Part shown: piece by piece, positions 1 to 10,195 of the stretch
Layout: every line of letters starts with the position of its first letter
Position numbering within the stretch: the stretch's first letter is position 1
Source of the DNA: Thermosynechococcus vestitus BP-1
Lineage (GTDB): Bacteria > Cyanobacteriota > Cyanobacteriia > Thermosynechococcales > Thermosynechococcaceae
Direction of reading: 5' to 3'
Assembly (NCBI RefSeq): GCF_000011345.1
Contig: NC_004113.1
Span: 2,046,001-2,110,000, forward strand
DNA: 64,000 bases
Translations under genes and position numbers: made by a program
Notes under the pieces: generated by a model
Databases searched by the model: none
The model's input: only the letters and a program-made list of their open reading frames with translations
Told to the model about the DNA's origin: nothing

Positions 1-329
1 CTTTTAACCTCGTTAATCCCCGCTACAGCGACTACTGGCGCAACAAGGAAATCTCCCTGAGTGGCCGTTCTTACTATCAGGCGCGCTACTACGCCTCAGG
101 GCCCCTCGACAAGCAAATTGTCCGAGGCGCAATTCCAGCTAACTTCCTTTCTATGGCGCGCTCAATTGTGGTGCCCACCCTCGATACTCAACGCCATGTG
201 GCACGGGCAACCTCAAGTTTGGTGAAGGTTCCCAATACTGCCCAAGAACGGGATCTGCCGCCCACCCCTGTCAAACCGGTGCCTGTTGCCTTGCCCTACC
301 GTTATTTGCCCTCTCAACCAAAGGTGTAA
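1..329 (+). CDS. cpcG1: phycobilisome rod-core linker CpcG, C-terminal part
   Basis: This is the 3' end of a gene cut by the window edge; the frame is open from base 3 to TAA at 327-329 and gives about 108 residues. It begins FNLVNPRYSDYWRNK, which matches the conserved [15 protein letters not shown] stretch in the next gene, so it is another CpcG. CpcG linkers attach phycocyanin rods to the allophycocyanin core and have an N-terminal linker domain (missing here) and a variable tail. The tail is longer than that of the next paralogue. The next start codon lies 3 bases after this stop, so the genes are cotranscribed. The family is certain; the number 1 is inferred from the known order cpcG1-cpcG2-cpcG4 in Thermosynechococcus. 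Confidence 0.88.
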   Translation, partial: FNLVNPRYSDYWRNKEISLSGRSYYQARYYASGPLDKQIVRGAIPANFLSMARSIVVPTLDTQRHVARATSSLVKVPNTAQERDLPPTPVKPVPVALPYRYLPSQPKV

Positions 330-332
330 GCC

Positions 333-1073
333 ATGACGATTCCCTTGCTGAGCTATGCCCCCAGTTCCCAAAATCAGCGGGTAGCGGGCTATGAAGTGCC
401 CAATGAAGAAACCCCTTGGCGCTACTCCCTTGAGGATGCAGTGGATCAGTCGGATATTGATGAACTGATTTGGGCGGCCTATCGCCAAGTATTTAGTGAA
501 CACGTGGTCCTCAAGAGTACCCGCCAGCCCCATTTAGAATCACAATTGGCCAATCGCGCCATTTCGGTACGGGATTTTATTCGCGGCTTGGCCAAGTCAG
601 AGACATTCCGCCGCTTGGTGGTGGAGACGAACTCCAACTATCGCTTGGTGGAAATTGCTCTGAAGCGGCTCCTTGGGCGCGCTCCCTACAACAAACAGGA
701 AGAACTGGCGTGGTCTATTCGCATTGCCACCGATGGTTGGCAGAAATTTGTGGATACCCTTGTGGACAGTGATGAATACACACAAAACTTTGGCGATAAC
801 ACCGTGCCCTATCAGCGTCGTCGCTACAAAGATCGCCCCTTTAATCTGGTTACTCCTCGCTATAGTGACTACTGGCGCGATAAGTTAGAGAACAGTCGCT
901 ACAAGTGGGGCGACATCCGCAACTTCCTGGAGATGGCACGATCGGTCAAGGTGACGCCCGTGCAATTCAAGCCGGTCTCCACGGCCAATGTGCAAATCCC
1001 CGATACCACGCGGCGCGATCGCCCGACTGTACCGGCCTCGATCAACCCAACGGCGAGCTTTCCGCTGCGCTAG
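333..1073 (+). CDS. cpcG2: phycobilisome rod-core linker polypeptide CpcG
   Basis: This 246-residue protein carries a complete phycobilisome linker domain. Residues about 20-150 include [19 protein letters not shown] and the RRLLGR-like stretch RLLGRAPYN, followed by the [15 protein letters not shown] motif near residues 170-185. It links phycocyanin rods to the core on the cytoplasmic face of thylakoids. It starts 3 bases after the previous cpcG stop and is followed 33 bases later by a third paralogue, so it belongs to the distal end of the cpc operon. Length and motifs agree with full-length CpcG proteins. Confidence 0.93.
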   Translation: MTIPLLSYAPSSQNQRVAGYEVPNEETPWRYSLEDAVDQSDIDELIWAAYRQVFSEHVVLKSTRQPHLESQLANRAISVRDFIRGLAKSETFRRLVVETNSNYRLVEIALKRLLGRAPYNKQEELAWSIRIATDGWQKFVDTLVDSDEYTQNFGDNTVPYQRRRYKDRPFNLVTPRYSDYWRDKLENSRYKWGDIRNFLEMARSVKVTPVQFKPVSTANVQIPDTTRRDRPTVPASINPTASFPLR

Positions 1074-1862
<789 letters not shown>

Positions 1863-1901
1863 AGTGCATTGATCATTTTCCAAATGTCCTCTAGCGGTCT
1901 A

Positions 1902-1930
1902 GCCGTCGGTCGTCCTACTGGCGGCTTTTT
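1902..1930 (+). terminator. rho-independent terminator of the cpc operon
   Basis: GCCGTCGGT (1902-1910) pairs along its full length with ACTGGCGGC (1917-1925), a 9-bp stem with two wobble pairs and a 6-base loop, followed by five T (1926-1930). It lies 40 bases after the cpcG4 stop. Confidence 0.85.
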
Positions 1931-1994
1931 CCATGGTTTTCCTTTTGAAAGCCAATCTATGGGTGTCTAGCATGGAGGTCAGTTATCCTTAACG

Positions 1995-2849
1995 ATGGGC
2001 CATCACCTTCTCCCGTGGCTGGTAAGTGCCATTGTCACTGCCACCGTTGTGCCCGCCAGTCATCAAGTGACGACTCCACTTACAGTCAGCGTCAGTCCGG
2101 ATCGCCCCGTTTTAGGAGATACGCTGGCTATTGTGATCAACGCTGCCGAAGAACCTGCGGTCGAAGTCGCGGGCAAAGCCCTGCCGGTGTTCGCCATTGG
2201 CCCACAACAATGGCGTGCTTTTGTGGCAACAACACCGCTCCAGAGACCCGGCCAACGTTCCTTAGTGGTTCGGGCAGGCAATCAAACCCGCAATCTGCTC
2301 CTTTGGGTGGGCGATCGCGCCTTTCCTGTGCAACGCATTTGGCTACCAGCGGGCAAGGACTCCCCAGGAACAGATTTTGAATTTGATCGCGTGGATGCCT
2401 TTAAGGCACTGGTCAGCCCCCAACGCCTCTGGCAAGGTGCCTTTCGCCGCCCCAATAGCGGCCCTATAACCACCCCCTACGGTGTGCGGCGGTATTACAA
2501 CGGCGTTTTTGCCAAGGACTATTTCCATCGCGGTTTGGACTATGCAGGCCCCAAGGGATCAGCGGTCGTGGCTGCTCAGCGGGGACGGGTTGCTCTTGTG
2601 GGGCGAGAATCTCAAGGGTTTTTGATCCATGGCAACACCGTCGGTATTGATCATGGGCAGGGGGTGCTGACGATTTACCTGCACCTTGATCAAATCCGTG
2701 TTCAAGAGGGACAAATGGTTGAGGCAGGGGAAGTCATTGGCACTGTTGGCAATACGGGTGCTGCCACAGGCCCCCATCTCCACTGGGGACTCTATGTCAA
2801 TGGCGAATGCGTCGATCCGCGATCGTGGCTGACTCAGGGGTGGCAGTAG
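1995..2849 (+). CDS. M23 (LytM-type) metallopeptidase, exported
   Basis: This 284-residue protein has a short hydrophobic N-terminus ending near PASHQ that can act as a signal peptide. An Ig-like beta region (residues 25-130) comes next, then a C-terminal M23 domain. Zinc-ligand motifs are visible: HRGLDYAGP near residue 179 (H and D) and HLHW near residue 263. The family cleaves peptidoglycan cross-bridges in the periplasm or, where a ligand is lost, regulates amidases; the ligands look intact here. It lies alone between the cpc operon terminator and psbZ. Confidence 0.85.
   Translation: MGHHLLPWLVSAIVTATVVPASHQVTTPLTVSVSPDRPVLGDTLAIVINAAEEPAVEVAGKALPVFAIGPQQWRAFVATTPLQRPGQRSLVVRAGNQTRNLLLWVGDRAFPVQRIWLPAGKDSPGTDFEFDRVDAFKALVSPQRLWQGAFRRPNSGPITTPYGVRRYYNGVFAKDYFHRGLDYAGPKGSAVVAAQRGRVALVGRESQGFLIHGNTVGIDHGQGVLTIYLHLDQIRVQEGQMVEAGEVIGTVGNTGAATGPHLHWGLYVNGECVDPRSWLTQGWQ
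2311..2318. repeat. HIP1 octamer GCGATCGC (example)
   Basis: One of many copies of the palindrome that cyanobacterial genomes over-represent; others include 1779-1786. They are spread through genes on both strands. They support the cyanobacterial assignment but no local function can be given. Confidence 0.8.
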
Positions 2850-2898
2850 TTGTTAGAGGAACTCAACTCCCTGCCTAGTTTAGGATCAAGAAATGGGG

Positions 2899-2904
2899 GA
2901 TAAT
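2899..2904 (+). promoter_or_regulatory. possible -10 box for psbZ
   Basis: GATAAT lies 62 bases before the psbZ start codon. No good -35 hexamer is present 17 bases upstream (TAGTTT), so this is only a plausible promoter element. Confidence 0.3.
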
Positions 2905-2965
2905 GCTACTTCAGAGGTAGTCACTGACTACCGTTGCCGCTGATAAGATTTGGGAGTTAGCAACA

Positions 2966-3154
2966 ATGACCATTTTGTTTCAACTGGCCTTGGCTGCCCT
3001 CGTCATCCTGTCTTTTGTGATGGTGATTGGTGTGCCCGTGGCCTATGCCTCTCCCCAGGATTGGGATCGCTCAAAGCAGTTAATTTTCCTCGGCTCCGGG
3101 CTATGGATTGCCCTAGTGCTGGTGGTGGGCGTTCTCAACTTTTTTGTGGTTTAG
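2966..3154 (+). CDS. psbZ: photosystem II reaction centre protein PsbZ (Ycf9)
   Basis: This 62-residue protein has two transmembrane helices (about residues 4-26 and 38-60) with the conserved loop [10 protein letters not shown] between them. The length and the start [17 protein letters not shown] are typical of PsbZ, a peripheral thylakoid subunit of photosystem II near CP43 that helps stabilise the complex. It is monocistronic and convergent with the methyltransferase gene, overlapping its stop by 4 bases. Confidence 0.95.
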
Positions 3155-3930
3155 TCCCGCCAGCGTTGGCGATAGACTTCATACAAGAGTACCGCCGTGG
3201 CGATCGCCACATTGAGGGATTCAACATTTGGCTCCTGAGGAATCCGCAGTGCAGTAAAGCTGGCATCCTGGTAGGCCGGGGGTAATCCTTGGCCTTCATT
3301 TCCCATGACCAGCAAAGTGGGTTGACAAAAATCCGCTTGCCAGTAAATCAGTGGCGCAGTCGGTCGTGTAACAACAATTTGCCATCCTTGGGCTTGATAG
3401 GTCTTGAGGGTTGCCAAACCATCGGTAACCGTTTGCATGGGTAGGCGAAACCATTGACCGGCACTAGCGCGCAACACTTTTGGATGGGTCATGTCGACGC
3501 AATCGGCACTCAGCAATAGACCCTCAACCCCCACTGCGGCAGCGGTGCGAATAATCGTTCCCAAATTGCCCGGATCCTGAAGTGTCACTAAACACAGGCC
3601 CAAAGACTGGAGTGGCAAGGTCGGCAGGGGGGTATAGTCGGCAACGGCGACGACGCCATCGGGGGTGGTTGTTGTACAAAGGGCAGCGAGGACCTCTTCG
3701 CTAACTTCAACGGCGCGATCGCTCCTGTGGAGAAGCCGCTGCCAAAATGTTGGCGATTGTTTTGCTTGCCAAGCGCTGGTATAGCAAACCACAGATAAGT
3801 GATAACCACTTGCCAGGGCCTCTTGGATCAAATGCGTCCCCTCTAAAAGCAAGTGCCCTTGGCGATATTTGCGGTGGTGCAGCTTACGAATGGAGCGCAC
3901 CAATTGATTCTGGCGACTGGTAATGATCAC
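3151..3930 (-). CDS. TrmH/SpoU-family RNA 2'-O-methyltransferase
   Basis: The 259-residue protein has the three SPOUT motifs: an N-R-containing motif 1 ([16 protein letters not shown], around residue 120), motif 2 ([10 protein letters not shown], around residue 208) and motif 3 ([18 protein letters not shown] near the C-terminus). The N-terminal part ([19 protein letters not shown]...[11 protein letters not shown]) is the substrate-binding domain found in RlmB/TsnR relatives. It probably methylates a ribose in rRNA or tRNA with S-adenosylmethionine; the target base cannot be told. Its start overlaps the stop of the upstream amidotransferase gene by 4 bases, indicating translational coupling. 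Confidence 0.88.
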   Translation of the reverse strand: MIITSRQNQLVRSIRKLHHRKYRQGHLLLEGTHLIQEALASGYHLSVVCYTSAWQAKQSPTFWQRLLHRSDRAVEVSEEVLAALCTTTTPDGVVAVADYTPLPTLPLQSLGLCLVTLQDPGNLGTIIRTAAAVGVEGLLLSADCVDMTHPKVLRASAGQWFRLPMQTVTDGLATLKTYQAQGWQIVVTRPTAPLIYWQADFCQPTLLVMGNEGQGLPPAYQDASFTALRIPQEPNVESLNVAIATAVLLYEVYRQRWRD

Positions 3931-4619
3931 TGCTGAATCCAGCGCTCAAGAAAACGTTCCAGATAGGGAGCCAAGAGTGCTGTTTGGGCCGCTTGAGCCT
4001 GAATTTCTGTGGCCGATTGAATGTAGCGATCGGGAACCAGCTCGTGCTGACAGTGGTGAATCAACTCCCCAAGACTGGCAGGCGTTACTTCTAGGTGAAA
4101 CTGAAAACCAACAACGCGATCGCCCCACAGGAATCCCTGCTGCGGACAGGCGGCACTTTTGGCAAGGGGAATCGCGCCTGGAGGTAGGCTAAACATATCC
4201 CCATGCCAATGGAGCACCGTCAGTTGGGATGGCCAATCCTGAAACCAAGGATGGGCTTGGGCGGCGGCTGTGAGTTCAATGGGAAACCAGCCGATTTCCT
4301 TCATGGGGGCTGCGGTAACCGTTGCCCCTAAAACCTCTGCCAACAGTTGAGCACCAAGGCAAATCCCTAAAATGGGTAACCCGTTGGCGATCGCCTGCCG
4401 CAAAAAGGCTTTTTCAGCCCCTAACCACCGATAGAGCGCCTCATCGTGTACCCCCATGGGGCCACCCATGACGATCAGAGCATCCACCTCCGTCAATGCG
4501 GGTAGCGGCTCGCCCGCATAGAGATGACTGCCTTGCCAATCAAAACCACGGGCAATTGCCCACTGCGCAATATGTGCGGGGGTCTCAAAGGGCACATGTT
4601 GGAGGTAGTGGAGCCGCAT
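3927..4619 (-). CDS. class I glutamine amidotransferase (GMP synthase-like)
   Basis: The 230-residue protein is a stand-alone GATase1 domain. The nucleophile elbow GICLGAQL (Cys near residue 87) and the histidine motif FQFHLEVTP (near residue 174) are present, and MGGPMGVHDE forms the oxyanion strand. Homologues hydrolyse glutamine or related gamma-glutamyl compounds; the substrate is unknown. It starts 8 bases after the CAAD gene on the same strand and overlaps the methyltransferase gene, so the three form one operon. Confidence 0.86.
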   Translation of the reverse strand: MRLHYLQHVPFETPAHIAQWAIARGFDWQGSHLYAGEPLPALTEVDALIVMGGPMGVHDEALYRWLGAEKAFLRQAIANGLPILGICLGAQLLAEVLGATVTAAPMKEIGWFPIELTAAAQAHPWFQDWPSQLTVLHWHGDMFSLPPGAIPLAKSAACPQQGFLWGDRVVGFQFHLEVTPASLGELIHHCQHELVPDRYIQSATEIQAQAAQTALLAPYLERFLERWIQQ

Positions 4620-4627
4620 GCATCCCC

Positions 4628-5098
4628 TTAAGAAGAACGACCGCCTTCATTGCCAAAGATACGGGATTTATACTCGTTCACCTTTTGACCCAATTCACGG
4701 CGACCCGATTCAAAGAGGACATAGCGATAGAGAAACCAACAGGTGTAGCCAAAGCCCACGAGTTCACAGGTCGGTCCCAGTAGGGGAATGGCATCCACCA
4801 CTTCCAAAATGGCAACTGCTAGTGCCACAAAAGGAACAGTGGCGAGCATGATTAGCAGCGTGCGCAGAGGCTGCCGATACTCACCAACAAAGGTGCTGAC
4901 CTGATCGGGGAAGACGGTGAGGAGCCAATAGAGTGTTTCGCGAGCCCGTTGCCACTGCTCATCCGTGAGACCGCCCACCTTCGGCGGTGCTGACTGAGGC
5001 TCGACTTCCGCTAGGGGTGCTGGGGCTGGCGTTGGTTCAAAAATAGGCTTTTCTGTATGGGTGGTTTCTGTGGTTGGGGATGTCTCAAATTCATTCAT
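4628..5098 (-). CDS. CAAD-domain thylakoid membrane protein
   Basis: The 156-residue protein has a proline- and glutamate-rich N-terminal half (residues 1-50), an amphipathic segment, two transmembrane helices (about residues 78-98 and 106-128) and a charged tail (SGRRELGQKVNEYKSRI). This is the CAAD layout first seen as an insertion in cyanobacterial aminoacyl-tRNA synthetases and related to CURT1 thylakoid-curvature proteins. The likely role is membrane anchoring or thylakoid bending. It is the first gene of the minus-strand operon with the amidotransferase and methyltransferase. Confidence 0.8.
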   Translation of the reverse strand: MNEFETSPTTETTHTEKPIFEPTPAPAPLAEVEPQSAPPKVGGLTDEQWQRARETLYWLLTVFPDQVSTFVGEYRQPLRTLLIMLATVPFVALAVAILEVVDAIPLLGPTCELVGFGYTCWFLYRYVLFESGRRELGQKVNEYKSRIFGNEGGRSS

Positions 5099-5227
5099 GC
5101 GCTTAAATTCCTTCAGTACCTCAGCAAGTTTAGGTTAAGTTCGCCGATCAGCGTTGGCCAATAGCTAATAATTGTTTAACATAGGCGGTGCCTTACCGCT
5201 AGCATCCCCTGTTCGCAAAAGCGGGCG

Positions 5228-6664
5228 CTACTGGTTGAGCACCCAAGTATCCTTGCTCCCTCCCCCTTGGGATGAATTCACCACCAATGAGCCGCGCTTC
5301 ATCGCCACCCGCGTCAGGCCACCGGGATGGACGTAAATTTGCTTGCCGTACAGAATATAAGGGCGTAAGTCCACATGGCAGCCAACAATTTCATCCCCCA
5401 GAAGGGTGGGTACGCGCGACAGGGACAGGGTGGGCTGAGCAATGTAGTTGCGGGGATTGGCTTTGATGCGTTCTGCAAATTCTGCCCGCTGTTCAGCCGT
5501 GGCTTGACAACCAATGAGCATGCCATAGCCGCCGGACTCGTTGGCAGATTTCACCACGAGGGAATCGAGGTTCTTAAGCACATGATCCAACTGTTGCGGT
5601 TCCCAGCACAGGTAGGTGGGTACATTGGGCAGTAGGGGCTCCTCACCGAGGTAATAGCGAATCATTTGCGGCACATAGGCATAAATTACTTTGTCATCGG
5701 CCACCCCTGTGCCGAGGGCATTGGCGATCGCGACCCGCCCTTGGCGATAAACCTCCATCAGCCCCCTGACCCCTAGCAGCGAATCCGGACGAAATACCGC
5801 CGGATCAATAAAGTCATCATCAATGCGGCGATAGACCACATCCACCCGCTCAAGCCCCTTGGTTGTGCGCATTTGAAGGTAACCATCGGCGACTACCAGA
5901 TCCCGCCCTTCCACGAGCGTTACCCCCATTTGCTGCGCAAGGAAAGAATGCTCAAAATAAGCGGAGTTGTAGATTCCTGGCGTCAGTACCACCACTGTCG
6001 CATCCGGTAGGCCGGGGGACGCAAGGTTCAACAGGGTTTCCAGTAGATGGCTGGGGTACTCGTCCACAGGTTGAATGTGCAGTTCTTTGAAAAGAAGGGG
6101 AAACGTGCTTTTCATCACTCGCCAGTTTTCCAGCACATAGGAAATCCCCGAAGGACAGCGTAAGTTATCCTCTAGGACATAGAATGTGCCATCGCGATCG
6201 CGCACTAAATCGGTACCCGTAATATGGCACCAAATCCCCCCCGGGGGCTTCAGGTCATGGCAGGGACGCAAATAGCCCTTGGCTGACTCAATCAACTCCC
6301 GGGGAATGACCCCATCCTCAATAATTTTTTGATCGCCATAGACATCAGCAATAAATGTATTGAGTGCTACAATTCGCTGCTTTAGACCCCGTTCAAGGGC
6401 TTGCCACTCTTGGGCTGGAATGACCCGCGGCAGAATATCAAAGGGCATGATCCGCTCGGTGCCCTCAGCAGCACCATAGACGGTGAAGGTGGCGCCAATA
6501 TTAAACATGACCTGTTGGGCTGTTTTTTGGCGCTGTTGGAGCTGTCCCGCTGGCAGCGATCGCACCCGTTGTAGGAGGGGTTCAATAAAGGGTCGTGGCT
6601 GTTCCTTAGCCAGAAACCACTCGTCGTAAAAGTCTCCCGGATCGTAGCTGTCAAATTCTTGCAT
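5228..6664 (-). CDS. circularly permuted type 2 ATP-grasp protein (COG2308)
   Basis: This 478-residue protein begins [11 protein letters not shown] and contains the family hallmarks [32 protein letters not shown]-like sequence (around residues 150-180) and [14 protein letters not shown] (around residue 375). An AAGGA ribosome site precedes the ATG at 6664. Family members are predicted peptide or amide ligases, often encoded with an alpha-E (COG2307) protein and a transglutaminase. Neither is beside it here; a small cysteine-rich protein gene lies 25 bases upstream instead. The substrate is unknown. Confidence 0.88.
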   Translation of the reverse strand: [478 protein letters not shown]

Positions 6665-6689
6665 TGATATTCCTTTGTAGCCATTTCCC

Positions 6690-6917
6690 TCAAGGGTCTT
6701 GCTCTAGAGGCGTGGGCAAATCAGAAACCGCCACTAGATGAAACCCCATTTGACAACGAAAGTGTTGGCATCCCACGGCAGCGGTACTCCCTAAGGGCGC
6801 CCCACAACGGAGCTGCCCCCCCTGCCAGCGGGGTTGACCTTGGCGATCCGCAAACAAGCAGGATGGACACACAGACTGTGACGGCAAAATCTGATTTTGG
6901 GTGAGGATCACCAGCAT
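6690..6917 (-). CDS. small cysteine-rich hypothetical protein
   Basis: This 75-residue reading frame starts at the ATG at 6917 (MLVILTQNQILPSQSV). It contains CPSC near residue 17 and further cysteines at RCG, GCQHFRC, spaced like a small metal-binding or zinc-ribbon protein. It ends 25 bases before the ATP-grasp gene on the same strand, so it may be the first gene of a two-gene operon. I do not recognise a named family. An in-frame start 30 bases upstream is also possible. Confidence 0.5.
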   Translation of the reverse strand: MLVILTQNQILPSQSVCPSCLFADRQGQPRWQGGQLRCGAPLGSTAAVGCQHFRCQMGFHLVAVSDLPTPLEQDP

Positions 6918-7183
6918 CGGACACCTCCCATGGATTAGAGCCTTCAATAGAGAGTCTTTATAGAACCTTGCCGAAAAAAGACTCCAACCCTAGTCCTTTC
7001 ATTTTATCGTGTTATCGTGAAAGCCTAGCGGATACGATTGACGGCAACTGCTAACTTTGCTACAAATTGCAGTTCACAGCCCCTTGCTGCAATCGGAAGC
7101 AAAGACGGTATGGGGAAGACGGTTTGCTAGGATAGATACTCTAAGACTCAATAGAATGATTGTCGCCCCTTGAGCTGTAATCC

Positions 7184-8593
7184 ATGTTTGACGCCCTTGC
7201 CGAACGCCTTGAATCTGCTTGGAAAACCCTACGGGGTCAAGACAAAATTACGGAAAACAATATCCAAGAAGCTCTTAGGGAGGTGCGCCGCGCCCTATTA
7301 GAGGCCGATGTCAATCTACAGGTCGCCAAAGACTTTATTGAAAACGTCCGTCAGCGGGCGATCGGTGCCGAGGTCATTGCCGGGGTTCGCCCCGATCAGC
7401 AATTTATCAAAATTGTTTACGATGCCCTGGTGGAGGTCATGGGGGAATCCCACAGTCCCCTTGCTCACGTGGAACCACCGCCCACGATCATTCTCATGGC
7501 GGGTTTACAGGGAACGGGGAAAACGACCGCCACCGCAAAGTTAGCTCTGCACCTGCGCAAAGAAGGCCGCAGTACGCTCTTGGTGGCTACCGATGTCTAT
7601 CGTCCCGCCGCCATTGACCAGTTGATGACCCTTGGCAAACAAATTGGTGTGCCCGTGTTTGAAATGGGTACAGAGGTTAGCCCTGTGGAAATTGCTCGCC
7701 AAGGGGTGGCCAAAGCCAAGGAACTCGGTGTGGATACCGTGATTATTGACACAGCGGGGCGCCTACAAATTGATGCCGAGATGATGGCAGAACTGGCGGC
7801 CATTAAGGAAGGGGTACAACCCCACGAAACCCTCTTGGTGGTGGATGCCATGACCGGGCAAGAGGCAGCCAACCTCACCCGTGCTTTCCATGAGCAGGTG
7901 GGGATTACGGGGGCCATTCTCACCAAGCTAGATGGCGATACCCGGGGCGGCGCAGCTCTCTCGGTGCGTCAGGTCTCTGGACAGCCGATTAAGTTTATTG
8001 GCGTGGGTGAAAAAGTCGAAGCTCTCCAGCCGTTCTATCCCGATCGCTTGGCTTCCCGCATCTTGGGGATGGGGGATGTCCTCACCCTTGTGGAAAAAGC
8101 CCAAGAGGAAGTGGACTTGGCTGACGCCGAAAAAATGTCCCGCAAAATCCTTGAAGCCCAGTTTGACTTTGATGACTTCCTCAAGCAACTGCGCCTGCTA
8201 AAAAATATGGGTTCCCTTGCGGGAATTATCAAGCTCATCCCCGGCATGAATAAAATTTCAACGGAGCAACTCCAGCAGGGGGAACAGCAACTCAAACGGG
8301 CAGAAGCAATGATTAACTCCATGACCCGCGAAGAGCGCCGCAATCCTGAACTTCTTGCCAGTTCCCCCAGTCGCCGTGAGCGGGTGGCCAAAGGTTCCGG
8401 TTATCAAGTGGCCGATGTGACAAAGTTGGTCAGCGATTTCCAACGGATGCGATCGCTGATGCAGCAGATGGGTCAAGGGGGCTTTCCGGGAATGGGTATG
8501 CCGGGTATGAACGCCATGGGTCGGCGGGGACATCCTCAGACTGCCAAAAAGCCCAAGAAGCAAAAGAAACGCAAAGGCTTTGGCGTTCTCTAA
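7184..8593 (+). CDS. ffh: signal recognition particle protein Ffh (SRP54)
   Basis: The 469-residue GTPase has an N-domain helical bundle (residues 1-90), a G domain with GLQGTGKTT (about residues 107-115), DTAGRLQ and TKLDGD, and a methionine-rich M domain ending in a basic lysine tail. Ffh binds SRP RNA and signal sequences and delivers ribosomes to FtsY at the membrane; cyanobacteria also use it for thylakoid proteins. About 235 bases of non-coding DNA precede it, presumably with its promoter. No SRP RNA gene was found nearby. Confidence 0.96.
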   Translation: MFDALAERLESAWKTLRGQDKITENNIQEALREVRRALLEADVNLQVAKDFIENVRQRAIGAEVIAGVRPDQQFIKIVYDALVEVMGESHSPLAHVEPPPTIILMAGLQGTGKTTATAKLALHLRKEGRSTLLVATDVYRPAAIDQLMTLGKQIGVPVFEMGTEVSPVEIARQGVAKAKELGVDTVIIDTAGRLQIDAEMMAELAAIKEGVQPHETLLVVDAMTGQEAANLTRAFHEQVGITGAILTKLDGDTRGGAALSVRQVSGQPIKFIGVGEKVEALQPFYPDRLASRILGMGDVLTLVEKAQEEVDLADAEKMSRKILEAQFDFDDFLKQLRLLKNMGSLAGIIKLIPGMNKISTEQLQQGEQQLKRAEAMINSMTREERRNPELLASSPSRRERVAKGSGYQVADVTKLVSDFQRMRSLMQQMGQGGFPGMGMPGMNAMGRRGHPQTAKKPKKQKKRKGFGVL

Positions 8594-8605
8594 GGACTGC
8601 CCTGG

Positions 8606-10195
8606 CTACAGGGGGCGATAGACCCGATAGTTAATGTGGGGGAAGATATTGTCAATGGCTTCCACCTTTTCCAGCCAGCCGGCATCAATTTTTTGTGACT
8701 TGATGTCATCGTAGAGCTTGTGGAAGCGCATCAGGTGGCTACGGGTGCGGCGAACCGCATAGGGCACCATTGTTCCCGTCCGCATAATAAAGGCCCAGTC
8801 TGAGGATTGGGCAAGGAGCAATTCCCGTGCCGCTTGGTTGAGGGCGCGCCAACTCAGCTCATCCCACGGCTCCCCCTTGGCCAGTTCGATCATCCGTTCA
8901 GCAGCCTTATGGAGGTGAGGGTAAATCCAAGCATTGGTGTCATTCAGCCAATATTCATGAAAGCCCTTGTACCCCCAACTGGACTGGGAAGGACGGCACA
9001 CCTGCTGGGTGGGATGGGCGCGCAGATAGTCTGCCAAGTGGGTCATGGCAAAGGTGTCTTGGTCAAACCAGACCTTGCGGAAGAGAAAGTCAAGGAACCA
9101 AGGCCCTTCATACCACCAGTGGCCATAGAGTTCAGCATCGTAGGGAGAGACGACAATCGGCGGACGCTGCATCAGGTGGTGGAGGTAGCGAATTTGGTTT
9201 TCGCGGTTAAACATGAAATTGGCAGCGTGTTCGGCAGCTTTTTCCCGTGCCCAGTAGGGGTCATAGAGTTGCTTATCCCCTAGACCAAGGCCACGCCCCG
9301 TAATTTTGTGGTACTTAATTCCGGTATTTTTGCGTTGGCCATTGGGCATGATATAGGGCTTGATGTATTCGTAGTCCGCTTCCCAACCCAAGTCCTTGTA
9401 AAACTCACGGTATTCCGGTGCCCCGGGATAGCCCACTTCCGATGACCACACCTGCTGGGAGGATTCGTGATCACGGCCAAAGGCAGCCACCCCAGTTTCG
9501 GTAAAAACGGGCGCATAGGTGCCAAAGCGAGGGCGGGGACGAGCATAGAGAATACCGTGGCCATCGGTAATGAAATAGCGCAAACCCGCATCGGCTAGCA
9601 TTCGCTCTAGGCCTTCGTAGTAGGCGCACTCTGGCAGCCAGATGCCCTTGGGTGGACGCCCAAAGGTTTGCTCATAGTGCTCACAGGCCACCTGTAGTTG
9701 TGCCCACACCGCTTGGGGATACATTTTCATGAGGGGCAGGTAGCCGTGGGTGGCACCACAGGTAATGATTTCCAGGTTATTGGTGTCTTGAAACTGCTTA
9801 AAGGCCTTGACGAGGTCGCGATCGTAGTTTTCCCATGTCTGCCGGACGCGGTTGAATTCTTGGGCGTAGTGCTCGGCTAGATAGCGGATATGGCCATTGT
9901 AGGTATTGTGCTCTACCTCTAGTTCCGCCAGTTCCTCTAGTTTTGCCAAGTGCTGATCGTAGCGTTCCTGCAACAGCGGATCCCGCAGCATTGAAATTAA
10001 TGGCGGCGTCATACTCATGGTGATTTTGAAGTCGACGCCGTCACGCTTTAGCCCCTCAAACATTTGGATGAGGGGCACATAGGTTTCGGTAATCGCCTCA
10101 AAGAGCCACTCTTCTTCTAAAACGTAGTCACTCTCGGGGTGGCGAACGAAGGGGAGGTGAGCATGCAAAACCAGGGCTAAATAACCAATTGCCAT
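8606..10195 (-). CDS. GH57 1,4-alpha-glucan branching enzyme-like protein
   Basis: This 529-residue protein has the GH57 catalytic motifs: HAHLPFVRHPE at residues 11-21, the nucleophile motif GIWLPECAYYEG near residue 190, and the acid motif SPYDAELYGHWWYEGP near residue 350. The C-terminal half (GFHEYWLNDTNAWIYPHL) is the DUF1957 helical domain typical of GH57 branching enzymes. It probably makes alpha-1,6 branches in glycogen. It is convergent with ffh and separated from the BtuF-like gene by 123 bases. Confidence 0.85.
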   Translation of the reverse strand: MAIGYLALVLHAHLPFVRHPESDYVLEEEWLFEAITETYVPLIQMFEGLKRDGVDFKITMSMTPPLISMLRDPLLQERYDQHLAKLEELAELEVEHNTYNGHIRYLAEHYAQEFNRVRQTWENYDRDLVKAFKQFQDTNNLEIITCGATHGYLPLMKMYPQAVWAQLQVACEHYEQTFGRPPKGIWLPECAYYEGLERMLADAGLRYFITDGHGILYARPRPRFGTYAPVFTETGVAAFGRDHESSQQVWSSEVGYPGAPEYREFYKDLGWEADYEYIKPYIMPNGQRKNTGIKYHKITGRGLGLGDKQLYDPYWAREKAAEHAANFMFNRENQIRYLHHLMQRPPIVVSPYDAELYGHWWYEGPWFLDFLFRKVWFDQDTFAMTHLADYLRAHPTQQVCRPSQSSWGYKGFHEYWLNDTNAWIYPHLHKAAERMIELAKGEPWDELSWRALNQAARELLLAQSSDWAFIMRTGTMVPYAVRRTRSHLMRFHKLYDDIKSQKIDAGWLEKVEAIDNIFPHINYRVYRPL

